From Chalara sp. BL73 (Eukaryota; Ascomycota; Leotiomycetes; Helotiales), in NCBI GenBank assembly GCA_918026815.1, contig CAKJVC010000003.1, positions 124,001 through 188,000 of the forward strand: 64,000 nucleotides of DNA. The letters run 5' to 3'. Positions 32,836 to 44,118 of the stretch are shown piece after piece. A program made the translations under genes and the position numbers. The notes beneath the pieces are model-generated. The model saw only the letters and a list, made by a program, of their open reading frames with translations, had not been told where the DNA came from and made no database searches. The first letter of the stretch is position 1, and every line of letters begins with the position of its first letter.

Positions 32836-33701
32836 CTAGACGGCCAGCATCATAACAAAAGATGCGATCCATACCCAGTGTATCGCACTACGCCAGTGTA
32901 GCATCTCTCCAGCCCCCAACCCATCTTGTGTAGATCCCTCGGGCTTCTGGGGACCCAGGCCACTGCCAGTATTGTCGTCTTGACTATTGGACTGTATCGC
33001 TGTGCCGGGGACTCGTGTAAAGTTATCTGCAGAAGCAGCAAGCGCCTCTTGGGATAAAAGCTGATTATTCAAAGCATCGCACGGAGGTCGGTTACTGGAC
33101 TCGGGTATGCTGTTCGTAACTTTGATAGGGAGGTCAAAGATTGTGTACGCATCGGTGTCATTGAGGCGAAAGTTTTGGCGGATGGAGATCTAAGATACAT
33201 TAATTACTGGCAACCCAAATTGCGGTAACATACGTTATAAAGACCACGAGCACTATCTCCAGATGGAGCCCCGTCACCAAGACAAGCCGGCCATATCCAA
33301 TTTATGTGCTTAACTGTGCTCCCTGGCTCTTGCACCATTATGTTCCCCAAGCTTGCATTTCCCGCAGAAGCTGTTCCATTGGAGACAGTGAAGTTCTTCC
33401 CGGTAGTATAGCTACTCAGAAAGATAGATACATTGTATATAGCGGAGATGGGGTTCTCTGGGTATGGCGGTAGCTGTAGCAGACCGTTCGCGGTCACATC
33501 TAGAGCTACATGTAATGTATCTGAGATTGTTAACAGATATTCTCTTTATCCGTGTACTGACTTACCTCCTCCTAATGGCGTAGCTGGTTGCGGCGCATCC
33601 ACTACAACAATGCCAGGTGTGAATATTTGACCATTGATGATCTGTTGTGCCTCCAGGACGCTCGCAAGCAGGCTTGCTATGAACAATCTTGATCCATGCA
33701 T
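32836..33701 (-). CDS. Secreted, probably GPI-anchored protein of unknown function, complement(join(32836..33189,33234..33520,33566..33701))
   Basis: Three exons give 258 residues. The start MHGSRLFIASLLASVLEAQ is a good signal peptide, and the C-terminus ends in a hydrophobic stretch (IHWVWIASFVMMLAV) with no charged tail after it, as expected for a GPI-attachment signal. Between them are several N-glycosylation sequons (NFTVSNGT, NASL, NDTD, NFTR). Introns of 45 and 44 nt (GTAAGT...CTCAG; GTATGT...CTTAG) restore PLGGD|TLHVALDVTANG and LYN|ISIRQNFRLND. Cysteines are few. It resembles fungal hypothetical wall or membrane-surface proteins; I can name no function. It is transcribed away from the pseudouridine enzyme gene across about 600 bp. 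Confidence 0.75.
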
Positions 33702-34309
33702 ACTCGAGTAGGCAGTAACAAATCAAGCTGTATGGTAAAATAGGAGAAATGATGTTATAAGTAGACACACGGTGCGCTCTACCTTTTACAGCTATCTTGA
33801 ACCCCAATGCATTGATTTCAGGGCGGCACACATATCTTGAAGAGTGAAATCGCCTACCATTGTCTCGTTGTGCATAAAGATATCGCCTACTATAGCCATA
33901 GCTAAGCAAGCTCCTCGGGAAGTATCCGAAAGGTAAGGCTACATTGGATATACTGAGACTTTTAAGCGTTTCAGATAAAGTGACTGAGAGTCGCCAGCCA
34001 GCTACACGGCTCGGAATATTGTCTCACCGTCGATATCATCACGTGAAGCGTACCTTGATAACCTCAACTTCAATCACGGAAAAAGCAACCTAAAAGTCAA
34101 CATATCTATGTATGTAAGTAGCATCTCTAGCGCATGTAATTTGCGATAGCAGAAACTTTATCCGTTCATCTTTTCGGGGGAGCCGAAAAAAGCATAGCGG
34201 CTGTTGCTAGACTTTTTGCAGCGGATTTGGAGATAGCATGTGTTCGAGATCTCCATAGGAATTCCACAAACAATTATTGTCTTGGCTATTAAGTCTAGAG
34301 GGTATTTCT
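33702..34309. promoter_or_regulatory. Divergent intergenic region (GPI-protein gene / pseudouridine enzyme gene)
   Basis: About 608 bp separate two divergent start codons. Promoter function is inferred from position; I see no specific site. A minus-strand frame here (33562-33909) is the signal-peptide exon read in a different frame. Confidence 0.5.
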
Positions 34310-37217
34310 ATGGCTATGGCGATGTTGCGATCGCAGTTGTTAGGAACAAAGTTGCAACCTAAATCTTTTTCGTACAAAGGTGCATTGTTTTCTTCCGAAC
34401 TATGTTTCTCATATCGACCACGTTACCTCGCAATAAATGGCGACTCCAGAGGGCTTCGATCATTTGGAACACCTTCCAAACATACAAAAACCTATGTCAA
34501 GCTATCTGAGGAAGTGCAATGGGCGTTACACAACAAGAACAAACCTGTTGTGGCCATGGAATCAGCAATATACACTCATGGTTTCCCCAATCCGCATAAT
34601 CTTGCCCTTGCTCAAGATCTGGAGGCCATCGTTCGACTTCATGGTGCGGTGCCTGCAACCATTGCTATCATTGGAGGCATTGCAAAAATCGGACTCGATC
34701 AACAGGAGCTAGAAATTATAGCAAGCTCTGCCGGACAACCGCAGACGATGAAAGTCTCAAGGAAGGATCTTCCATATATATTTGGAATGGTAAGTAGTTT
34801 TTGAGGAATCTAATTCTTTCCACGTGATCTTATATGAAGAAATTTACTCATCAAATGTAGGGAATAGCCGGGCGGAAACTGATTGGAGGTACCACAGTCG
34901 CAGGCACTATGGTTCTTGCCCATGCAGTGGGGATCCAAGTTTTTGGAACTGGAGGGCTCGGTGGAGTCCATCGAGGCGGACAAGATACTATGGACATTTC
35001 TGCTGACCTTACTGAGCTAGGCCGCACACCTGTAGCGGTGATCAGCAGTGGCTGCAAAAGTTTTTTGGACATCCCTCGAACTTTGGAATATCTCGAAACT
35101 CAGGGGGTTGGTGTATTCACATTTGCTGACGGCCGTTCTGGCGATGTTGACTTTCCAGCATTTTACACCAGAGACAGTGGAGTAAAGTCACCTGTGGTAG
35201 TTCGCAATGAGTACGAGGCCGCATCAATCATTTGTAAGTGTCGTTTTAATTTTCTTCGTTGTATATTTACTGATGAGTCCAGACGCGGCAAATAATATGT
35301 TCCATACCGTACCGAACGCGAACACATTCTCGAGCGGTCTGCTTCTCGCAAACCCAGTACCTGAAAAATTCGCTATTCCTAAGGAGGAGATCGATTTCGC
35401 AATCAGTGAGGCCGTCCGAGAGGCTGCTGAAAATAACATTCATGGACCTGCTAATACCCCGTATATCCTTGCTCGAATCAAAGATATCACAAAAGGTAAT
35501 AGTCTTCCCGCCAACCGAGGGCTAATCGAGTCGAACGTCGCTATGGCTGCTAAGGTTTCTGTGGAACTCAACAAAATGGATCGTGCGGAACTGCATTTGG
35601 AGCAGCCACGTGAGGACAACGTCGCCAGAGCAAGAAGGACTGCTGGGTCGTTTGCAAATATCCAATATGACCGCCCTCATACAAAGCGTCCTGGTAATGC
35701 CGTAGGCAAAGCATTTAAAAGTCTATCACTTGATTCAACAGCGCCGCAATCAGACCCGAAGGATGGTGATCGAGCGAAGAGTTCTGGCACAACGAAAAGC
35801 GGTATCCGTAATTCAGATAATCTAGATTCCGTTCAGAAATTTCACGGAGAACGCGACCTCCCAGACATAGTATGTGGCACATGTTCCCTGATGGGTTATA
35901 TCGTATACATTTTATCGTAAGGCATGGTTATATTGACATTTTGCTTTAGTCCTTTCCGCTTGCCAGCATCTTGGTGTTTGGATCTGTAGCCGTGGATACG
36001 AATTGTACAGCAAGCGGCACTCCACAGATGCACACCTCAAATATCGCCAAAATGAGTTCATCTATTGGGGGTGTCGGATACAACGTTGCTTTTGCCGCTC
36101 ATCTAGTTGGCGGCAACGAGTCGGCAGGTCTATGTAGTCTTGTTGCAGATGATGTGTAAGCCATCCCCTCATTATTTGTAAACTCCTTTAACGAATATCT
36201 AGTGCTGGACAAACAATTCTCTCTAGCCATAGCCTGACACAAGAAGATGGACTTGGCACTGATGGTATCCTAAAAATATCATCTAGCGCTTCGAGACGGA
36301 CCGCTCAATATATCGCTGTCAACGACGCGAAGGGCGATCTGGTGATTGCCGTTGCAGATATGGGGGTCTTTGAGGAGAGGATACTTGATTCACACCTATC
36401 TACTATCCAAGTTCCCGAAAATCTAAAGTGGATAGTCGTAGATGCGAATTGGAACCCTGATACTGCCAGAGCAATCATGTATAAATACTCTTCCCTGGGT
36501 GTCAAAGTTGCGTTCGAGCCGGTCTCTGTTGCCAAGTCAAGTCGAATACTCCAGCCTTCACTTAAAGATAGGGTTAACTTGGGAATTTATCCTCAAAACA
36601 TGGTTAATCTTACTACCCCGAATCAGCATGAGCTAAGCGCTATGCATGCAGCTGCGAGGGAGTATGGACTCTTCGAGGGTGAAGAGTGGTGGAAGGTGAT
36701 TGACGCTTTGGGCATATCTAGTGCAGGAGCACGCGATCGCTTCGTCTCTATTACAAACTCTGCCATGACCGACCGGGGAATACCTCTACAGACGGTACAA
36801 CTGCTTCCATTTTTCCCTACCATCGTCACAAAACTTGGAGCTGATGGCGTTCTCCTCACGGAACTCCTTAAGCCAAATGACCCTCGCCTTAAGGATCCAA
36901 TACATAGCAAGTATATTCTCTGCCGGACATTCAATATGTCCGACAAACAAAGCATTGGTGGGGTGTACATGCGGCTATATCCGGGCGTGGAAAAGGTTGA
37001 AGATGTTGTAAACGTTAATGGAGTGGGCGATACATTCCTGGGAGTCCTGGCGGCAGGTCTAGCTAGAGGCCTACCTTTGCGGAAAGACCTCATCAACCTC
37101 GCCCAGAAGGGAGCGGTCATGACGTTGCGAAGCAAAATGTCCGTACATCCCAAGCTCCGAGATCTGAATAAGCCACTACTCGATTTGGTGAGAGTACATC
37201 ATGTTGAGAATTCATAA
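34310..37217 (+). CDS. Bifunctional pseudouridine-5'-phosphate glycosidase / pseudouridine kinase, join(34310..34789,34861..35233,35283..35869,35950..36155,36203..37217)
   Basis: Degrades pseudouridine: the PfkB-type kinase makes pseudouridine 5'-phosphate and the PsuG/IndA-type glycosidase splits it into uracil and ribose 5-phosphate. Five exons give 886 residues. Glycosidase (about 65-380): [47 protein letters not shown] and [12 protein letters not shown] are hallmark blocks. A polar linker (about 380-480) follows. Kinase (about 485-880): [27 protein letters not shown], and the PfkB signature [18 protein letters not shown] with its catalytic Asp. Introns (71, 49, 80 and 47 nt) were placed by frame and family continuity. 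The N-terminal about 50 residues are basic and hydroxylated, and could be a mitochondrial presequence. The fused order matches the fungal bifunctional enzymes (S. pombe C1861.05 type). Confidence 0.9.
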
Positions 37218-38176
37218 TCAGAGATTCCCTTGCCATAATCTGCCTCTCAGTCATATGGCGGTCTGCATAAGACCAACGAGGCCATGGTTCTACGCCACTT
37301 GAAACGCTTAAGCAACGGCATATTTTACTCGCCATTGCTGACGTTTGAGAATAATAATCGTTATTACCATTGCCACAAGTGGGTGATTAGAAATATTTAT
37401 ACAGTGACATATCACATTAGATATTTCTCTGGAATGCATTATTGTATATGTATTTGACACCTTGTAGATATTCAACCGCGCCAACCCAAGCAAGTATGAA
37501 GTCGCCGCACAAACTTTTCCAGCATATGTCGATCTCCTTCCTGCTGGAGCGTTATCTTGCTCTTCACTTTAATTTCTCATCTCGTTTGCATGACAGCACT
37601 GTTTGCCTTAATTTTCTCACAACTACACTTGGGCGTGTTCCCGTCAGCTGCATCTGGCTTGGTGCTAAATCATGATTGGACAGCCTTCCACTAAGCTTAC
37701 ATCTCTCTATCTCAGCCACCATCGATCTTCGTCTTAGTCAGGAGATCCAAATTTAACCTAGGCTGAAGAAGCCCTCCTCTGACGTCGGCTGAAAACTTGA
37801 TAGTGGAGTGATTGGTTCTCTCTCTACGAACCAGCCAAGCAATTCATCACGAGCTTCATTCGAGCTTCACGGCCACCACCGGCAACATACTTTAGCACCG
37901 AAGTTTATCATGGACTGCGTTTGGTACGTTGATTACGGGCGTGAAGTTTCACAGCTGTTCGTATCGGAGTCAAGCGATGCTGAAGTATGTTTGTACTAGG
38001 CATATTTGCTTCGCCGTTCTGATCTTACTTATTTGTTGTCGTCAGAGTCCGTAGGTATATAAGAATGCGTATCTGCTCTGGAAGACTATCCAGTTCAAGC
38101 ACCTTAACCTCATCTAATACTCTCTACCTTCATAATCTTACAAAACACAAATTTCCGTGTTCTAATCACAATCAAT
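37218..38176. other. Intergenic with a TATA-like promoter for the But2-type gene
   Basis: About 960 bp. TATATAAG at about 38056-38063, some 115 bp upstream of the next start codon, is a plausible TATA box. No other feature is seen. Confidence 0.5.
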
Positions 38177-38770
38177 ATGTACCACTCAACCGCTCTCGCA
38201 ATCGTCTCCCTCCTCTCCTTCGCGTCCGCAGTTCCCACTCCTGTTGACCTCGCTCCTCGCTGCGGAACCACTATTCGCCCCTCTTTCCTCCAAACACTCA
38301 CGCAGTCATCGCCCGGCACCGTCTCGCCTAACTCCCCGACCTTCCACGTCTCCCAGACCTCCTCAACAACAAACCACATCAACCAAGTCGTTGGCTTCTC
38401 CTCGATTCCCGCCGGTTCCTACGGTTGCCAATTGGCCGTCAGTTTCCCCGCTTCCTATCCAATCACAACACTCGGGTCTCCAATTCTCAATGTTAAGACG
38501 CTGTTCAAGGACCAGCCCGGTGCTATCTCTTATCCCAACGGATGGAGCTGGAATACCTTCTATCCCGGGGGAACCCCGGTTGGGCAGGGAACATTTGGCA
38601 CAGTCACGATTGAGCCGGGTACGACGAAGGTTATCAACAGCCAGAGCTGTCCGGTTGGGGGTGGAGCCCTTGCTTTTGTGTTTTCGATTGCGGATTGGGT
38701 GGCCGGGGAAGCTAGTGTGGAGTTTACGCAAGGCGCTGATGCTGGTGTGTACTTGACGTACAATTGTTAG
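38177..38770 (+). CDS. Secreted But2 C-terminal-domain-like protein
   Basis: A single exon of 197 residues. MYHSTALAIVSLLSFASAVP is a signal peptide with cleavage near Ala18. The mature part has a pattern I associate with the fungal ubiquitin 3 binding protein But2 C-terminal domain family (FHVSQTSSTTNHINQVVGF; a SYGCQLAVSFP strand; ending GVYLTYNC), found in many secreted or wall-associated ascomycete proteins of unknown biochemical role. Three cysteines, including the last residue, may form disulphides. A TATA-like box lies about 115 bp upstream. Codon use is GC-biased (frequent C-ending codons), unlike its AT-richer surroundings, which suggests high expression. Confidence 0.75.
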   Translation: MYHSTALAIVSLLSFASAVPTPVDLAPRCGTTIRPSFLQTLTQSSPGTVSPNSPTFHVSQTSSTTNHINQVVGFSSIPAGSYGCQLAVSFPASYPITTLGSPILNVKTLFKDQPGAISYPNGWSWNTFYPGGTPVGQGTFGTVTIEPGTTKVINSQSCPVGGGALAFVFSIADWVAGEASVEFTQGADAGVYLTYNC

Positions 38771-39826
38771 AAGCAGGAATGAGGGTTTCTTAGGCTCACG
38801 GTGCATTTTTCTGGTATAGACATGGGTTTCGAGAGGGTCGGCACGGAGTTTGTTACTTTCGTTTTAGATGTTAGTGTTCTCGATTAATGGGCATGGGCGA
38901 CGTCTTGATGATGTTTTGGTATACAAATCTAGATCGGGGAATAGAATAATAGAATCTCTGCAAAGCTTTGGCTGTCTTGACTACTGTTCTATTGTTTCTT
39001 TCATGTGTACATCACCCAAGCATATGCTCACCTCCATTGTGAGCCATATTGTAGTATACTAAAGCAACTTATGCACTATGTTCCACTCGCCTTATCCCAT
39101 TGGAGATAATAGCTCGACTAGAGCGAGCTGTGGCACGTGAAGCGAATGTTCCCCTATCTATTATAAGCGAGAAAGAACTTTCAACTACCGTGGGCGTCCG
39201 GTTTTGGTGAGAGTAAGGATGTGACTGCTACCTGTAACATCAATGTAGCAATTTCTCTGTCACGGTAGGCATCGACGTGTTGGCTATGCTATACTATACT
39301 ATGCTATGCCGTGCTGTGCTGTGCTGTGCAGTGCAGTACTTCAGTTGCTAGTTCCTTCTAGTTGAGGCCAAAACCATTGTTTCCTCTTTGGGGTTCTGCA
39401 TCTGCCCCCCCCCCCCCCAAAAAAGCAGGCAAGGGCACCGTTCCGCCTCAAATAAAGAAGAAGAAAAAGAACATGACAATTTCCTACCTTACTTACATTA
39501 TCCTCCGAATTTCCCGATCATCGCGATTGCGCACCGCATAGAGCTCTGTCTTATAGAGCTTGAGGTCGGTTTCCAAGCTTTGCAGCCTAGTCCTCTGGCT
39601 CACTCAATGAATCCAATCGTCCGCCTATAAAGATAGTAAACTCAAGGAGGTTCTTCCAGAACCCTCATCCTCGCCAAAGTCATACCCTCTTCCGCCTCAA
39701 AATATCATTGACCTCCTCACATCCTCGTTAGTTCTCTCCAGTGTATGCCCCTCGCACACTATTTTCATTCCACCCCAAGACCCTTCACTGAAACATATAA
39801 CAGAGATTAGTCCTTGATCTATCGCC
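38771..39826. other. Intergenic with short tandem repeats and a C-run
   Basis: About 1.06 kb. It holds imperfect pentamer repeats (CTATA/CTGTG type) at about 39288-39337 and a run of 14 C followed by 6 A at 39405-39424. No gene is supported. Confidence 0.6.
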
Positions 39827-41128
39827 ATGGAACAGAATCTTCCCCTTCACGGCCAACCTCTGCGAGCTCCAGCTGCTGAAGATCTATCAGCCTTCCGAGA
39901 ATGTCAGCAACTAGCTCAGCTCGCAAAACCTGGATTACTTGATGCTGCACTTCGCGCAGAATGGGTAAAGCTGATGGAAGGCACAATGAATCAAGCCATT
40001 GAAGAACGCCTCACTTGCAGACGATGCAACAGCTTTCACTTACCCGCTGTGACAGAAGCCACGCCCAATGAAGACAACCATACTGTGAGTAGTATGCTTG
40101 AACGTATCAGTAGCATGGTCTATGGAGTGCATCCAGAGAAGCAAGGCTTTGACCTTGTATCAGAAGGAAGAAGAATTTGGTCATTTGCCGAAAAAGCTGT
40201 GAAGGCATACGACGCCCATTTTGCAAGACACTACCAATTGCACAATGGTGCCTGCCCCGATGCAGATGGCAACTGGCCAACGCCTTCAGTAGCATCCGCA
40301 CAATCTGCATCTCCAATACAAGCAGCCCAGCACACACATACTACGCCTCGCACGCCCCCACGACAAACTAGTCCTACCCAGCTCAGTGGCCTCGCAACTT
40401 CAAAATGGTCGACTCCAAATTACTGTAGGTCTACTGATGAAGAAAACTCTATTCAACATGCTGCGAACTCCAACCAACCCGTACATATGGTATTTGAGGC
40501 ACCACAGCGGTCAAATCTCAACAAGCCACACCAAGGCAAAGGCTTAGCAAGCTCAATATTTGCCACGCCACCAAAGAAACTTAACCAAAATAGATGCATT
40601 AACACAGACAATGCCAATTTTGGATTTGGATTGAGCCATAACACAGAAAGGGGAACACCCGACCGAGGTCAAACTAGTGGTGCGATGGGTGGTACCAGCT
40701 CCGAAAGTGGTTTCTATACTCAAGGTAACCAACAAAAATGTGATAAGGAAAGATCTTTCGATGGGAAAGGAGGTTTATTTTCTAATAGCGGCTTTCAAGC
40801 TCCTTTCGACAACCAGGGAGGAAATACTAGGAACTCTATTAGCGGCAATAGAACCAACCAGCAACAATCGAAGGCGCTTCAGGGTTGTAGTACCAATACT
40901 GGCTTTGGTATCAGACCACCAGGAAATAACCACGGTGGCGGATTGATTGGTGGAAGCCATGGGGTTGGAACTGGACTTGGTGGTTCAAAAATTTCTACAA
41001 CTACGACGTATTCAGCAGAGCAGATACAACTCGCACGACAGATGAGAGTTGAGCAAATGACTTCTGGTGGTAAGCAGGGAGAGATGGCAGGCCGAGGAGG
41101 GTCTAGCCGTGGGCCTCGTCGATACTAA
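39827..41128 (+). CDS. Unknown 433-residue protein with Gly/Asn-rich low-complexity C-terminal half
   Basis: A single exon. The N-terminal about 140 residues look folded and helical, with a CRRC pair (in TCRRCNSFHLP) and an RRIWSFAEKAVKAYDAHFARHY stretch. From about 150 the sequence is disordered: TPPR/TP motifs, then Gly/Asn/Gln/Ser-rich sequence with scattered GFG and SGF units (NFGFGLSHN, NTGFGIRPPG), ending in an RG-type tail (GRGGSSRGPRRY). The tail hints at RNA or phase-separation biology, but this is inference; I do not recognise a family. The start is the first in-frame ATG (CGCCATGGAA, a reasonable context). Confidence 0.65.
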   Translation: MEQNLPLHGQPLRAPAAEDLSAFRECQQLAQLAKPGLLDAALRAEWVKLMEGTMNQAIEERLTCRRCNSFHLPAVTEATPNEDNHTVSSMLERISSMVYGVHPEKQGFDLVSEGRRIWSFAEKAVKAYDAHFARHYQLHNGACPDADGNWPTPSVASAQSASPIQAAQHTHTTPRTPPRQTSPTQLSGLATSKWSTPNYCRSTDEENSIQHAANSNQPVHMVFEAPQRSNLNKPHQGKGLASSIFATPPKKLNQNRCINTDNANFGFGLSHNTERGTPDRGQTSGAMGGTSSESGFYTQGNQQKCDKERSFDGKGGLFSNSGFQAPFDNQGGNTRNSISGNRTNQQQSKALQGCSTNTGFGIRPPGNNHGGGLIGGSHGVGTGLGGSKISTTTTYSAEQIQLARQMRVEQMTSGGKQGEMAGRGGSSRGPRRY

Positions 41129-41631
41129 AACATATTGAAAGAGAGATTTGAGATGCTGAAGAGAAGAAAGGATGGGTGGTTGCGCCGAAAAAGCTTATAT
41201 ACTCTGAAAAAAGGCACTTGGCTCTCCTTAACCATATAGATGGCAAATGTTTTGCGGACTCTAGATTCTATGCCGTTGATTTGCTCCGTGGAATCAAGGG
41301 AGAAAATACAGCGAAGATACTTTGATAATTCCTGAATACAGAAATCAAAATTTATGAACATCCCTTCCGTTTCCCGTGCACAGACTGGCGCTATGACAGG
41401 AGAAATGGTAGTACCGATCTATAATAGTAATAAAAAATACAGAAGAATCTATCGTTTGCTTTTGCTTGACTAATTGGCACTTGTAATTTCTGGAGAGGGA
41501 AGGGATTTTGCGATTCATATATAAATGCCAAGACAGACCCGTTCTGTGGCTGTCTGCCATGTGGCTGAGAAGATGGTGTCGAAAGCACCTTAGCCTTCCT
41601 TCCGCCTGTACACCAATCCACACATATCTAG
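41129..41631. other. Intergenic, promoter of the Qri7 gene
   Basis: About 500 bp between two plus-strand genes. No distinct signal is seen. Confidence 0.55.
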
Positions 41632-43029
41632 ATGAGGCTACCAAGTTGCACGACGAGGGCATTTTCTCAACCAATACCATTACGAGGATGTGCACAACGG
41701 AGAGGCCTCTTAACTCTCGCAATCGAAACCTCGTGCGATGATACAGGCGTTGCGCTTCTGGAAAAGCATCAAAATGGTTCTGCAACCCTCCATTTCCACG
41801 AAAGGATAACAGCAGACAATCGAGCGTACCGAGGCGTTTATCCTATATCAACCGCCAACTCTCACCAGAAGAATCTGGCCACCCTGGTCAAGAAGGCTCT
41901 TCAGAGTCTGCCGATCGCCAAAGTGTCTAGCTCCAAGAATGGATTGCTTGTTAAGAGCGACGGGAAGGATGAGCTTCGGCTCAAGCCTGACTTTGTGGCT
42001 GCGACAAGAGGGCCGGGGATGCGAGCAAGTTTGACAACTGGATTGGATACTGCAAAGGGTTTGTCAGTGGCATGGCAGATACCGTTCCTAGGGATTCACC
42101 ATATGCAAGCTCACGCTCTTACGCCTCGGCTTGTCGGCGCACTGGATGCTTTTGAAGCAGGTGCAGAGATCCAGAAAGAGACACACCCGAGATTTCCGTA
42201 TCTGTCTTTGTTGGTGTCTGGAGGAAATACAATGCTTGTCCACTCGAAGGATCTTTGTAACCACAAGGTCATTGCTCAAACAGCCGACCTTGCTGTTGGT
42301 GACGCGATTGACAAATGCGCAAGGGACATATTACCAGAGAAGATTATAGAGTCCTCCCCAGATGTCTCTTATGGCCCTTCTCTCGAGCGCTACGCCTTTC
42401 CAGAATCTTCCTTTGAGAGCATTGATAATGGCTATGCCTATACGATACCAGGTCAAGGAAGCTCATTCGATACAAATTCGCCGTCAGAGAATTCCGATAA
42501 CTTGATAGCCTGGTCTTTACCAGCTCCATACTCTAAGAAAGGCAAGGATGGCAATCCAGATATCTTTTCCTTTTCTGGTATTGGTAGTGCGGTAAAACGA
42601 GTTGCGGCTGCGAATCCTGACATGAAAGATGCTGAACGACAGCTCTTAGCAAGGGAGGCTATGCGTGTGGCATTTGAGCATCTTGCTTCAAGAGTTATTG
42701 TAGCTTTGAAAGGACCCGCTGAAGGCATCGAGACCCTGGTTGTAGCTGGTGGCGTGGCCAGTAACCAGTACCTCAAGTACATTTTGCGCAAAGCCTTAGA
42801 TGCAAACGGCTATGAAGATATGAAGCTGATATTTCCTCCTCCAAAATTTTGCACAGATAATGCTGCTATGATCGGATGGACTGGAATTGAGATGTGGGAG
42901 GCCGGATACAGGACGCAACTTAGTGCAATGGCCTTGAAAGACTGGTCTCTTGATCCGTCGTCAAATGATGGCGGCATACTTGGACCGCCAGAATGGATAT
43001 ATGGCGATGGAGTAAGTTTTCGAAATTAG
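41632..43029 (+). CDS. QRI7: Mitochondrial tRNA N6-threonylcarbamoyladenosine synthase Qri7/OSGEPL1 (Kae1/TsaD family)
   Basis: Transfers the threonylcarbamoyl group to A37 of ANN-decoding mitochondrial tRNAs. A single exon of 465 residues. The basic N-terminus (MRLPSCTTRAFSQPIPLRGCAQRR) fits a mitochondrial presequence and is followed at once by LTLAIETSCDDTGVA, the start of the Kae1/TsaD ASKHA fold. The metal-binding HxxxH (HMQAH, His157 and His161) and the later Asp409 (FCTDNAAMIGW) are present, as are ATRGPGMRASLTTGLDTAKG, VSGGNTML and VVAGGVASNQYL. The HSHQKN-like block typical of Kae1 appears as NSHQKNL. Its length slightly exceeds yeast Qri7 because of an insert around residues 235-310. 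Confidence 0.93.
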   Translation: MRLPSCTTRAFSQPIPLRGCAQRRGLLTLAIETSCDDTGVALLEKHQNGSATLHFHERITADNRAYRGVYPISTANSHQKNLATLVKKALQSLPIAKVSSSKNGLLVKSDGKDELRLKPDFVAATRGPGMRASLTTGLDTAKGLSVAWQIPFLGIHHMQAHALTPRLVGALDAFEAGAEIQKETHPRFPYLSLLVSGGNTMLVHSKDLCNHKVIAQTADLAVGDAIDKCARDILPEKIIESSPDVSYGPSLERYAFPESSFESIDNGYAYTIPGQGSSFDTNSPSENSDNLIAWSLPAPYSKKGKDGNPDIFSFSGIGSAVKRVAAANPDMKDAERQLLAREAMRVAFEHLASRVIVALKGPAEGIETLVVAGGVASNQYLKYILRKALDANGYEDMKLIFPPPKFCTDNAAMIGWTGIEMWEAGYRTQLSAMALKDWSLDPSSNDGGILGPPEWIYGDGVSFRN

Positions 43030-44118
43030 GCGTGAGTGATGGGGTGGGAATGGGATGGTAATGGGATGGTAATGGAGCGGTTGAGGACTCTTATGGATTA
43101 GGTAACGTTGTACTAATACTGTATCAAAAGCTATGTGGATTTAAGATACCCAGGGATTACATCAGCAATAAATGTCGCTTGACTCTCTATAGCTTTGATA
43201 GGACTCTCCTATGTATGTTGATGACTGACCGGTGATGTTTTAGCTGCGGTGCCATCAAATCGTGGGCTTCGCAGCTTCCCCTGCTAGTTGCAGAACTTCC
43301 TTGAATTCGTCTGTCTTGATTGTACTTCTCTACGGTACGGATCTTGCCACTGTATATAAAATATGGCGACACCCCGACACCCATCCGTGCAGCGCGGAGT
43401 CGGGTTGAAGACATGTGTTGCTCTACAACCCATCGTCGCTCACAACCTGCCGACCATGGACACAATTATATACTACTCTTTCATTTCCTATTCTACCACG
43501 CGTTTCATGTCTCAATTGGCATATTACTGGCTTGAAGAGTATTCACACACCCAGTCAGTAAGTTGATTAGCCTCTTGGGCAGCCTTTCTGCACTGATTAA
43601 ACTACCAACAACTATTCACGTCCGCAAGCAGTGAATGCAAATAAAAATTGTACGTTCATTCGCCCGAATCGTCCCGCGCGTTTCTAAAACCATTCAGCGT
43701 CATCTAAGGGCATGAAAGAACGCTGTAGTTTCATTGATCTTTCAATTTTCTCCTCTGCCTCTGCCACCTCTATTTTTGAGTTTCGGGTTACAACCCTCAG
43801 CAATTGAGCACTCGATTCTTGTGCAATACGCTTCGTTTCTGTTCTTTACTCCAACAAACTCCTCATTTTACAATATGTCACACCCCTCTGGCAATACCGT
43901 CCATCTTTAAGTTAAAGCCTACAAGAAGAGACCAAGTAAGTTTTCATAGTTGTCACGGAACTTCTCTTCAATTACGCCATCATATGCTAAACCTGCATCT
44001 AGCATTATTTCTGTCAATACTGCGAGTAAGGCCGTTGCGCCATGGCTGATACCACAGCAACTGATGGAACTAGAGGTTTTCAGATACAACATTTGCACCT
44101 CAGCCATCAACTTCTGAG
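43030..44118. other. Intergenic, no supported gene
   Basis: About 1.09 kb. The last 80 bp include an upstream ATG at 44042 in another frame (MADTTATDGT...) that could be a first exon or an upstream open frame of the next gene; I cannot settle which. Confidence 0.5.
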
